Source: Meghimatium bilineatum (lineage: Eukaryota; Mollusca; Gastropoda; Stylommatophora; Philomycidae). From it: DNA of 64,000 bases. The translations under genes and the position numbers were made by a program. The notes under the pieces were generated by a model. That model saw nothing but the letters and a program-made list of their open reading frames with translations, did not search any database and was not told the origin of the DNA. Within the stretch, counting starts at the first letter, position 1. Each line of letters opens with the position of its first letter. Shown here piece by piece: positions 35,868 to 45,559 of this stretch. Location: NCBI GenBank assembly GCA_034231615.1, contig CM067302.1, positions 7,963,114 through 8,027,113 on the forward strand, given 5' to 3'.

Positions 35868-36150
35868 TTCTTCTTCTTCAACGTTCATTCTCAAACTCCT
35901 GCAGACTCGTAGAATGTAAACCGGTGAATGTAGTGAGTTGTGTTATGATTTACAGTATTTATGAGATATCTGCGTTTTCCGGCCTGACACATCCGACCGC
36001 AGCATGACTCTGGGGTACTTTGACCCTGTATGGGATGGGACAGCAAACTCCACAACATAACCTCCTTAGTTGTCTCGTACGATATCCATGGAATGTTAAC
36101 ATTGTTGCTATTCTTTATTCTCATTTCGAGGCTAGAAAACAATCAAAAGG
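35868..36150 (-). mobile_element. Family A element
   Basis: CTTCTTCTTCAACGTTCATT (tail region), CTCCTGCAGACTCGTAG, CGGCCTGACACATCCGACC and CCCTGTATGGGATGGGAC occur in the same order as at 5216-5515. Confidence 0.8.
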
Positions 36151-36187
36151 TTATAAATTCTCAATTTCTTTCAAGATATCATTACTC

Positions 36188-36975
36188 CGTGTATCTGTTC
36201 CAGTACTCCGTGTATCTGTTCCAGTACTCCGTGTATCTGTTCCAGTACTCCGTGTATCTGTTCCAGTACTCCGTGTATCTCTTACAGTACTCCGTGTATC
36301 TGTTCCAGTACTCCGTGTATCTGTTCCAATACTCCGTGTATCTGTTCCAGTACTCCGTGTATCTGTTCCAGTACTCCGTGTATCTGTTCCAGTACTCCGT
36401 GTATCTCTTACAGTACTCCGTGTATCTGTTCCAGTACTCCGTGTATCTGTTCCAATACTCCGTGTATCTGTTCCAGTACTCCGTGTATCTCTTACAGTAC
36501 TCCGTGTATCTGTTCCAGTACTCCGTGTATCTCTTACAGTACTCCGTGTATCTGTTCCAGTACTCCATGTATCTGTTCCAATACTCCGTGTATCTGTTCC
36601 AGTACTCCGTGCATCTGTTCCAGTACTCCGTGTATCTGTTCCAATACTCCGTGTATCTGTTCCAGTACTCCGTGTATCTGTTCCAATACTCCGTGTATCT
36701 GTTCCAGTACTCCGTGTATCTGTTCCAATACTCCGTGTATCTGTTCCAGTACTCCGTGTATCTGTTCCAGTACTCCGTGTATCTGTTCCAGTACTCCGTG
36801 TATCTGTTCCAGTACTCCGTGTATCTGTTCCAGTACTCCGTGTATCTCTTACAGTACTCCGTGTATCTGTTCCAGTACTCCGTGTATCTGTTCCAATACT
36901 CCGTGTATCTGTTCCAGTACTCCAGGTATCTGCTCCAGTACTCCGTGTATCTGTTCCAGTACTCCGTGTATCTGT
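36188..36975. repeat. 21-bp minisatellite, about 38 copies
   Basis: Unit GTATCTGTTCCAGTACTCCG plus T; CTCTTACAG and TTCCAATAC variants occur in a recurring order. Frames of 327, 333 and 275 codons pass through it because the unit is a multiple of three. Confidence 0.97.
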
Positions 36976-37713
36976 TCACGGTATTCTCACCACTGTCTTC
37001 TGAAGCCACATCTCTACTCTCCCCCGCATAATTCGGTACTATTCTACCAGTAGTCGATGATTCATTTATATTTCGTATTGTTATTTTGGTATAAGTATCT
37101 GTTTGCTGTACATCAATGTCCCCCTGATCATGTTTCTATATATTCCTCCTACTTCGTGTACTAAACCCCTTATTTCCCAGCCCTCTATATTTAGGACCTG
37201 ATGTCGCTTGCATTAAATAACTCACAGACATAACTCGTTTGAGCTCCCATAATTCGTCCGGACAGAATCACGAGACATTGACGTCATTGTATTTTTCTCC
37301 TGCTTAAAAAAAACCACCCACACGTTTTGTGTGTCTATGTCTGGTCCACCAATAACATCCCAACCCCGGGGAATTAAATATACCAGACTGTGAATCTGAA
37401 GGAATGTTCTAGACTGCTGGCAAAATTAGGAACGAAAATGGAACTATTCAAAGAAATGGAAAATTGATATATTAAATATTTTTTCCACGTACACATGAAT
37501 GGGCAGCTGGGTAGGGAACCCCTACCAACAGATTAAGATGCCTCCTTTTCTCTGCTCATCTGTGGGTCACCTTAATGGCAGAGGAGTACCCGTCTGACCC
37601 TTACTTCCTTCTTCCAATCAGTGTTATATGAAGTCGCGGAAGGCTGATTATAGAAGCGGCGAGTAGCTCAGAAGCTGTTTGAGAGCGTCATCACTAATTT
37701 TACTAACTGGAGG
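36976..37713. other. Unassigned sequence
   Basis: No recognised element. A weak A-box-like GAGTAGCTCAGAAGC near 37661 has no B box. Confidence 0.45.
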
Positions 37714-38090
37714 ATGTCATTATATACACAATGGCTATCACTACCCGCAGAGCATGGACACTGCTCTCACAGAAACAAACTGCAATCAACTATGAGTGCT
37801 AATCCAAAGCAGAAAATAATACAATTATCGTTAGCAACGTCAAGGGACGTTGTGGGTAACGCAGTGGACGCAGTGCTAAGACTGAAATCTAACTTCGAAG
37901 ACACTCAATACAAAGTAACTGAGGCAGAGGAGTAATACTCCTCTGCCATCTCGAAGACATGCATGATACAGGGGGAGTTTAAGAACTGCCTCGTTCCGTT
38001 TAGAACAGAATGTGCTACCAGTGCACCTATACCGCCATCCTGCTACTGTAACGAACAAGTGAAACTTGAAAACATAATGATGTTTCACTA
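37714..38090 (+). pseudogene. Possible decayed Cys-rich coding segment
   Basis: One frame is open from 37714 to 38090 except for a single TAA at 37933. Before the stop it reads KQKIIQLSLATSRDVVGNAV and VTEAEE; after it KTCMIQGEFKNCLVPFRTEC and PPSCYCNEQV, ending at TAA 38088. Composition is unlike random AT-rich translation, and five cysteines cluster at the end. It may be a retrogene remnant or an exon. No family recognised and no convincing splice sites. Confidence 0.35.
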
Positions 38091-38228
38091 ATCACTTGAT
38101 ACAGGTATGATAAGATGTGAAAATCTACGTTTCTGTCAAAAAGTTTTATCAAAAACACATTCACAAAATAACAAATTAGGTAACAGAACGGAACTGTCCA
38201 CACTCATATAGTTAATGTAAATATCAAG

Positions 38229-38412
38229 AGAGAACACACGAAAGTAAGCCGGTATTTATTGGAACATGGAATGTGAGAACACACGAAAGTAAGCCGGTAT
38301 TTATTGGAACATGGAATGTGAGAACACACGAAAGTAAGCCGGTATTTATTGGAACATGGAATGTGAGAACACACGAAAGTAAGCCGGTATTTATTGGAAC
38401 ATGGAATGTGAG
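38229..38412 (+). repeat. 45-bp minisatellite in LINE endonuclease start, 4 copies
   Basis: The unit contains CGAAAGTAAGCCGGTATTTA and TTGGAACATGGAATGTGAG. Each adds 15 residues including FIGTWNVRT, and the frame is kept. Confidence 0.95.
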
Positions 38413-38758
38413 AACACTAATGCAAGTTGACACATTCCAAAACATGAGAGAAATAAAGAGAATGAACGTCAAAATATTAAGATTATGTAAAACCAGACAC
38501 ATTCATGCAGGTAAAATATTAGGCCTATGTAAAACAAGACACATTGGTGCAGGTAAAATATTAGACCTATGTAAAACAAGACACTTTGGTGCAGGTAAAA
38601 TATTAGGCCTATGTAAAACAAGACACATTGGTGCAGGTAAAATATTAGGCCTCTGTAAAACAAGACACATTGGTGCAGGTAAAATATTAGGCCTATGTAA
38701 AACAAGACACATTGGTGCAGGTAAAATATTAGGCCTATGTAAAACATGACACTTTGGT

Positions 38759-40564
38759 CTATTGTATATTGTCTATCCCCAGGTGAATGATTGTTGATCG
38801 CATTCACACTTGTCGTTAAGCGTAGGGGTGGTATCGAAAGCTGTCGTTTCACGGCCAGATGTCGCCGAAGTTGCATTTAGTCCATGTTTGTTGAAGGCTA
38901 TCATAATGTTTTCTATCCACTGTTTTCGTGGTCTACCTTTGGCTTTACGCCCGGATATTCTTGTATTATATGCTCTTATTGGTATTTGGTTTGGCTTCAT
39001 TCTCATAAGGTGACCGAACCATTTTACTTGCTGTCTCTCAATATGTTCGATACATGATATTATACCAACTCTTTTCCTAATTTCTTCATTTCTTATTTTA
39101 TCTAGTTTGGTAACCATTGCAGCTTTTCTCAGACACTTCATTTCACATGTGATTATTTTTCTTTCCTGTGAAGCTGTTAAAGACCATGTTTGACATTGGT
39201 AGCAGAGTGTTGGTATAAAAATTGTAGATATTATTTGTTTTTTAATTTCCATCTTGATCTTTGGATGAAGAAGTAATGGTGAAAGTTGGTAAGTCACTGT
39301 GTTTGCTTTCTGGCACCTTGTTTCTATTTCTCTGTCTAGTCTTCCAACTTCGGAAAAAATGCTGCCTAGATACGTAAATTCTTTAGCTTGTTTCACTTTG
39401 GTGTTATCTATTGTTATATTCATTGGTGTTATCTATTGTTATATTCATTGGTGTTGAAGACTTGCTAATTTTCATAACTTCTGTTTTCTGTACATTAATT
39501 TTCATGTTGTACTTCTGACATGCTAACAGCAATGCATTGATGTGCTTTTGTAAAGTTTCCTCATCTTTGTATATTAAACTTTGATCATCTGCAAATAATA
39601 GTTCATTGATTTCATTATTAAGTTCTTCATCAGGTTTATTTGCAATGTTTTCCTCTTTGTTGATATGGGCTTCTTTTATTATTCTGTCCATGTATATGTT
39701 GAAAAGTAGGGGTGAAAGTACGCATCCTTGTTAGAAATGGGAGTATTCAGAGGTGAGGGGAGGAAAAGTAAATTTTTTGGAAAGTCCCGAAGATCACACA
39801 ATCAACACCTGACCGGAACTATGAGTCTACATACACTGGGATGGCTGCTGGACCGGAGGGCGGAGCATTTATGGGAATTTCCCGCATGCTGTGAAGCCAG
39901 TTTCTAATCAAGAATCAAGATCCTTGTCTTATTCCAGATCTTGTTTCAAAAGGTTCAGTCATTCCATCTGTTGTTCTTACTGAGCTATGGTATTTTTGAT
40001 ATATCGCTTTTATGTTATCTAACAGTTGTCCTCTGATGTTATACATTTCTAAGGTTTCCCATAGAATGTTTCTATCTACTCTGTCGAATGTCTTTTCCAG
40101 GTCTGCAAGTGCTGTGTTTAAATCTTGATTGTATTCGATTGCTTTTTCACTCAGTTGTCTCAGTGTGAAAAATGCGTCTGTACAGCTTGCTCCCCTTCTG
40201 AAGCCAAACTGAGAGGGGCTCAGCTCTGGTTCTGCAATGTATCGCATTCTCTGTTCTATTATTTTTGAGTAGATTTTACCTGTGTGACTTAACAAGGAGA
40301 TGCCTCTATATGATTCACACTCTCTTTTATTACCTTTGTTTTTCCATAGTGGTACAATTACTGATTGTTGCCAGTCGTCTGATACTTTTCTTTCTGACCA
40401 GGCTATTGTGAATAGTCTGGCTAACCATTGGACTGCTGTATTTCTACACGCTTTTATTGCTTCGCTTGGTATGCCGTCCTCTCCTGGTGATTTATTACTT
40501 GGGCTATGTTTTAAAGCTTCTTCTATTTATTGATTTAGTATAATTGGTTCTGTGGCTTCTATAT
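38759..40564 (-). mobile_element. LINE copy nested in the 42-bp array
   Basis: A 1.8-kb, 5'-truncated copy. In minus order: LSPSQFGFRRGASCTDAFFT and DLEKTFDRVDRNILWE (RT), GIRQG then, beyond a 188-bp insertion, NNEINELLFADDQSLIYKDE (the catalytic F/YADD motif), KEFTYLGSIFSEVGRLDREI, YQCQTWSLTASQE, KWFGHLMRM and GRPRKQW. CTTTGGT at 38752-38758 and 40565-40571 is the target duplication. Two frame-breaking events are visible: the insertion at 39732 and a 26-bp tandem duplication near 39396-39450. Otherwise well preserved and probably young. Confidence 0.88.
39732..39919 (-). mobile_element. 188-bp unnamed element inserted in LINE RT
   Basis: The inserted block (minus strand starts CTTGATTCTTGATTAGAAA, ends CTCCCATTTCTA) is flanked by a perfect 8-bp duplication ATCCTTGT (39724-39731 and 39920-39927). 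It separates GIRQG from the next RT residues. A second, diverged copy is at 45001-45184. No clear inverted repeats, tRNA promoter or tail. Confidence 0.85.
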
Positions 40565-41412
40565 CTTTGGTGCAGGTAAAATATTAAGACTATGTAAAGG
40601 AAGACACATTGGTGCAGGTAAAATATTAAAACTATGTAAAGGAAGACACATTGGTGCAGGTAAAATATATTCAGACAATTGTATAAAATAATTTACTGAG
40701 GAGGACAGAAACATAAAAAAGGTACATGCATAAACTTGGATAAAGAAAGAGCAAAAACAGTGGAAAGAAACATGACAATATCAGATAGGGTTTTGCTAGT
40801 CAGACTAAATGGCAAAATAGTAGAAGCTAATATCATACCAGTCTATGCACCATCTGCAGACAGTGTACAGAAGAAAGAATTTATAATTTTTATAAACAAC
40901 TTAATCTCCGTCTAACAACCTGAGATATGCAGATGACACTGTTCATTTAGGAGAAAGTGAGCATGAACTACAAGAACTAATAGATCAAGTCGATAAATCA
41001 AGTAAAGAATAAACGGGAAGTAACTATGTTACTTAGATATTTTAACGCCAAGTTTGAAGAGAAATGCGGTGACGATGACACATGCGGATATAGACTTCGA
41101 GAAAGAAATAAGAGAAGATATAAACTTATTGAATGGGCACCAAACTTGATTATTGGAAGCACAAATTTCAGAAAAATCCACGACTTGTTTGGACATGGAG
41201 AATTCACAACAATAATTGTCACAATCAAATTGACTACATATTTTATGTTCAATCTATTTCGAAACAGCTTGTTGTCAGTGAAAGTTAAAACAAGACCTGG
41301 AGTAGATTACGTTAGTGATAGCATCACCATAATAGCAAAATTAAGAATAAAATTGAAAACATTAAAAGAGTCACAAGATATAAGAACTATGATAATGTAC
41401 TATTGTTACTAG

Positions 41413-42055
41413 TAACTAATATAGCTAATAAATAGTAATACTAATGTGAAAGAAAAATAACAATAAATAATGTCACAATGACTTTTGTACACAACGGTTC
41501 AACAGGGACCTTGATCAAGATACAAATACACAAAAGAAATAAACACACACACTTATTTATATATATATAAATGGATGAACTCCGCAAATATGATTGTGTA
41601 TTTCTATAGAAATATAGAAATCTCAATGGCTTGACCGATTCTGATGAACTGACACGTTGACTCATTGTGTCATAATCTCACCTGAAGTCGATACCTAAAA
41701 AGTTCTCATGTGATCCGGCAAAGTTGACCAGTGATATGATTGGTTATTCGTTATACCTATGATCTATGAACATTGTTCACACAAATATAAACAACTATCG
41801 ATATGACTACTAAACGATAAAAATATTGCTTTTAGTCGACGTTTACTCTATTTTTGCATGTTCACTATTATTTGTCATTGTCTTTTGCTAATGCTAGTAA
41901 TAATATTGAGCGAATCATATAAATACTGTTTGTATCTCTGTTCCTGTGGTATTTTTATATTAAAATCGATGGTGTGTTCAATTCTTCAAGTAACGATTGT
42001 ATTGATAATATTGTAACGTTTAAATATAAAAGGTAAATTGTACGACTTAATCATC
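41413..42055. other. Unassigned AT-rich sequence
   Basis: No recognised element or exon. Confidence 0.45.
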
Positions 42056-42190
42056 TACCTCGGTTATCTCAGTTGACAGCAGTCCGAGTCCCATGAGTAC
42101 TATTTTTGTTTACGGAGTTCAATCCCAGAGTCTGACGTTGGATTACAAGTTCAATGTTTAGAACCGCAGTCCTACACAGATAAAAGTATT
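42056..42190 (+). mobile_element. Possible tRNA-headed SINE fragment
   Basis: GGTTATCTCAGTTGACAGCA resembles an A box and GGAGTTCAATCCCAGAG a B box, with tRNA-like spacing. No second copy recognised. Confidence 0.4.
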
Positions 42191-42555
42191 TGGTGCATTT
42201 GAATAATAATTCGCGGCTATTTTTTTTTAATGTTACAATTATTCCTTTAAATCACATAAGCCTACTGTACAACTAGATACAATTTTTCTATTACAAACAT
42301 GTCACGGTGGAAAGCATGGACAATATTACGTCATTTTATTATTCTCACCAGGACAACACCGGACATTGCTTCTAGTTAATTATAAATGCACAATATGGTC
42401 TCATGACTCCATCTACCTTCATTAGAAGCGACAAAGAAAACGGGGCATATGAATCTGAAGCGTGGAAATTAGCTTAGCAAAAGGGCAATTCACACATTGA
42501 GGGAACTAGGAAAAGTTCCTGTGTGACCTCCAGAGATGGAGAAATTGTAATAAAC
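42191..42555. other. Unassigned sequence
   Basis: Could include decayed PLE downstream of the fragment at 42560-44310, but no motif is readable. Confidence 0.35.
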
Positions 42556-42559
42556 TAAG

Positions 42560-44310
42560 ATAGCACAAAAGTTTCTATTTCTCGGGAAAGCGACGATGGG
42601 GAGAGAGAACTACAGAACAACATATAGGGTTGGAGGTTAGAGAAACGGCTTAAGGGTATACGAAGTTCCGGGGTATTATGAAGATGGAATGTAATAGTCA
42701 GTCTAGGCCGGTTGGATGTATGTTTTAGGGATGATCTAATGGCAGCCGAGCTGGAAATAGGTAGAACACGTTGCACAGCTGTGGACAGGATATCTTCAGG
42801 GCACAAGCGATGGCTGAAGAAATCTAGCATTTTGTAAGATTGACAGAAGAAATCTCCATCGTCTTGCCAGAGATGTACAGAGTAGCTGAAAGAAAGGGAA
42901 TGTATGACGGCAACACCTAGGCGAGATGATGCACAATAAAGAAAACTATAATAAACAGTGGGCTTATGATGTGTGGTAAAGTGGGCTTATGATGTGTGGT
43001 AAAGTGGGTTTATGATGTGTGGTAAAGTGGGTGTATGATGTGTGGTAAAGTGAGTTTATGATGTGTGGTAAAGTGGGCTTATGATGTGTGGTAAAGTGGG
43101 CTTATGATGTGTGGTAAAGTGGGTTTATGATGTGTGGTAAAGTGCGTTTATGATGTGTGGTAAAGTGGGCTTATGATGTGTGGTAAAGTGGGCTTATGAT
43201 GTGTGGTAAAGTGGGCTGATGATGTGTGGTAAAGTGGGCTTATGATGTGTGGTAAAGTGGGTTTATGATGTGTGGTAAAGTGGGTTTATGATGTGTGGTA
43301 AAGTGGGCTTATGATGTGTGGTAAAGTGGGCTTATGATGTGTGGTAAAGTTGGTTTATGATGTGTGGTATAGTGGGTTTAGGATGTGTGGTAAAGTGGGC
43401 TTATGATGTGTGGTAAAGTTGGTTTATGATGTGTGGTATAGCGGGTTTAGGATGTGTGGTAAAGTGGGTTTATGATGTGTGGTAAAGTGGGTTTATGATG
43501 TGTGGTAAAGTGGGTTTATGATGTGTGGTAAAGTGGGTTTATTATGTGTGGTAAAGTGGGCTTATGATGTGTGGTAAAGTGGGCTTATGATGTGTGGTAA
43601 AGTGGGCTTATGATGTACTTATGTGCTAAAGTTGGCTTATGATGTACTTATATGGAAAAGTGGGCATATGATTTACTAAATGTGTTAAAGTTGGCTTATG
43701 ATGTACTACTTATGTGATAAAGTGGGCGTATTATGTACTTATGTGGTAAAGTGGGCGTATCATGTACTTATATGGTAATGTGGGCTTATGATGTACTTAT
43801 GTGATAAAGTAGGCTTTTGATGTGCTTATATGGAAAAGTGGGCTTATGATGTACTAAATGTGGTAACGTGGGCTTATGATGTACTTATGTGGTAAAGTGG
43901 GCTTATGATGTACTTATGTGGTAAAGTGGGCTTATGATGTACTTATGTGAAAAAGGAAGTAGATCCTATGGAAATACAAATGTCTAAGACGTCAACAGAA
44001 GTGGAGAAAATGCGAGAAGTAAATTTAGTAGCAGGGTGAAGGCCACTAACACAATGAATGAAATGAGTACGACGGCCATCAAAAGAAATATCAGTAATTC
44101 CAAAACCATCATCTATATATCGACGAAAAATCGTAGGGACAAGGACCATGGAAAATTGATAGGATATATGCACATGGGCAACCCATAAGAAACTGGCATA
44201 GCTAAGTTTCATTTTGGTACCCATGGCTACACTGCTATTTTGTTTTCTCCCCCCCCCCTCCCCCCACAAAATTAAAAGGACACTTTCTGACTGGCAAAAA
44301 AAGTTCACAT
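42560..44310 (-). pseudogene. Penelope-like element RT region, split by an array
   Basis: In minus order: AMGTKMKLSYASFLW (44225-44190 region), FRRYIDDGFGITD, the catalytic YIDD motif, LHPATKFTSRIFSTSVDVLD, then the 1-kb array, then DDGDFFCQSYKMLDFF and LCPEDILSTAVQRV. These match the PLE order GTxMAPSYA, FIDDIF, LHPxIKFTxExS, YxKPTDxHxYL, DDxDFxxKSxEMxxFF. The frame is broken in several places. PLEs are non-LTR-like retroelements with a C-terminal GIY-YIG nuclease, which is not seen for this copy. Confidence 0.75.
42955..43953 (-). repeat. 29/23-bp minisatellite born at the PLE KPT motif
   Basis: From 43610 to 43953 about 11 units of 29 bp contain GTGGGCTTATGATGTACTTA; from 42955 to 43620 about 29 units of 23 bp lack six bases (ACTTAT). 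Read on the minus strand in the adjacent PLE context, one unit gives HKPTLPHKYI, matching the family motif KPTDxHxYL at exactly this place in the protein. Confidence 0.85.
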
Positions 44311-44436
44311 ACATTATTTGGCAATTCTTGACTTACATAAATTAATTAATAAATGATACACGATTCTGTACAGAATAGATACAACGCTGTAGAACAGACA
44401 TGCAGTATAGATGAACATGTGCACGTACTAAACTCA

Positions 44437-44699
44437 GTTCACTCTAAAAATGAAGTCGATCAAAAGACACCCCCACATTTTACCGCGACAACAGGTGATT
44501 TTTAAACAACTGATGACATGTAAAAACAATATTATTTAAAATATTTTAAAACATTTAAAAACAATATTAAACAACATTTAAATGAAAATTTAAAAACCAA
44601 ATTTCACAACAATATTATTGGGCACTTAACAATCGATTAATGCATTCTGCGTCCATCAACCAATCAGAAGCACTGACCCACTTCATTCTTAGAGTGAAC
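44437..44699. mobile_element. MITE with inverted ends
   Basis: GTTCACTCTAAAAATGAAGT at the left and ACTTCATTCTTAGAGTGAAC at the right are inverted repeats of about 20 bp with one mismatch. The 263-bp interior is A-rich and non-coding. The target duplication is unclear. Confidence 0.7.
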
Positions 44700-45000
44700 A
44701 GAGTATAAAAGAATTAATTAAACAAACATCAGAAGAAATACTGCCAAAAATAAATAGGAGCAAAAAAGAAATGGACAACATGAAATATTACAGTTTAATG
44801 ACACAAAAATCAAAAACGAAGATACAAAAATAATACATAAAGAAATGCAACAAAAATATAAGACATCAATAGAAACCTGGCTGAATGATAAACGCAAGGA
44901 ACTTGAAGAACAAAGAGAAGATACAGGGTCTTTACATGAAGGATACGCAAACTAACATGCATTATCAAGCATTAAACAAATACACAAACTAATAGACATT

Positions 45001-45184
45001 GAGCTTGATTCTTGATTAGAAAATAAGCATCGTATCACGCGGGACACTGCCATAAGTGATTCGTTATTCGTATCAGCAGCCATTTCATTGGATGTATACT
45101 CAGTACGTCAGGTGTTGATTATGCGATCTTTGGATCTTTTCAAACGATATTTTTCTTATCTCACCTCTAGACACTCCCATTTCT
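45001..45184 (+). mobile_element. 184-bp unnamed element, second copy
   Basis: Begins GAGCTTGATTCTTGATTAGA and ends CTCCCATTTCT, collinear with the reverse complement of 39732-39919. GACATT at 44995-45000 and 45185-45190 is a possible target duplication. Confidence 0.7.
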
Positions 45185-45323
45185 GACATTCTTTGTATTC
45201 GTTTTCCGCCTCTTTAACCTCATCTTCATCTTGAAATGAATTTATGATTGCCTTAATCAAGTCTGCTTTATCTCTTCTCTGCCTGCCAATAAGTCGGTCT
45301 CTCATTTTCTCTGACGCCGTCAT
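45156..45323 (-). other. Short charged ORF of 55 codons
   Basis: ATG at 45323 on the minus strand; reads MTASEKMRDRLIGRQRRDK, then FQDEDEVKEAENEYKE, and its last ten codons lie in the 184-bp element. Strongly charged, helix-like. Unrecognised; it may be a fragment of a host or element gene cut by the insertion. Confidence 0.3.
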
Positions 45324-45559
45324 GTCCAGGACAGTATACCCATGTAAGAATGCTTAGAACAATGGAGTTATTCAATAAATCAAACCATTTCTTTCTGAAC
45401 ATGTATTTTTCAAATAGACATTAGAAATCAAACAACAAATACGCGAACTAACAGAGAAGAATCAAAGACATTATCGCTGGAGATATTGTTGGTGAGTTGG
45501 CGATAGAAATCATAATAAATCATTTTCAAATTCTCAAATTTCTGACTAAAATTATCTTT

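Larger units (their letters stand above)
38478..40668 (+). repeat. 42-bp minisatellite in LINE endonuclease, split by nested LINE
   Basis: About 6.5 units at 38478-38758 and 2.5 at 40565-40668. The unit contains AAAATATTAGGCCTATGTAA and ACATTGGTGCAGG, encoding KILGLCKTRHIGAG, the segment after GTWNVRT in the family. The right-hand units (TAAAGGAAGAC) are more diverged. Confidence 0.93.
38224..41412 (+). pseudogene. LINE endonuclease region, interrupted by arrays and a nested LINE
   Basis: The left side encodes PVFIGTWNVRT and VKILRLCKTRH, the start of the APE endonuclease (GTWNVRTL, ILGLxETRW). After the nested insertion (38759-40564), 40680-40900 holds DKERAKTVERNMTISDRVLL and ANIIPVYAPSADS, and 41040-41400 holds YFNAKFEEKCGDD (family GDFNAKxGE), then KTRPGVDYVSDSITIIA. 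A short RT piece, NLRYADDTVHLGESEHEL (40918-40990), sits between the two endonuclease parts, so this copy is rearranged. Stops in the endonuclease part make it dead. Confidence 0.75.
44700..45480 (+). pseudogene. LINE linker fragments
   Basis: Around 44815-44945, one frame reads EDTKIIHKEMQQKYK and TWLNDKRKELEEQRED; at 45425-45470 EIKQQIRELTEKNQRH. Both resemble the Lys/Glu-rich linker between endonuclease and RT. The pieces are separated by the 184-bp element and by unassigned sequence. Confidence 0.45.

Noticed and set aside
36020..37031. 327- and 333-codon + frames and a 275-codon - frame
   Set aside because: Created by a 21-bp repeat; the N-terminal part lies in a family A element.
37648..37720. 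tRNA-like SINE head
   Set aside because: An A-box-like TAGCTCAGAAGC is present, but there is no B box at the expected distance.
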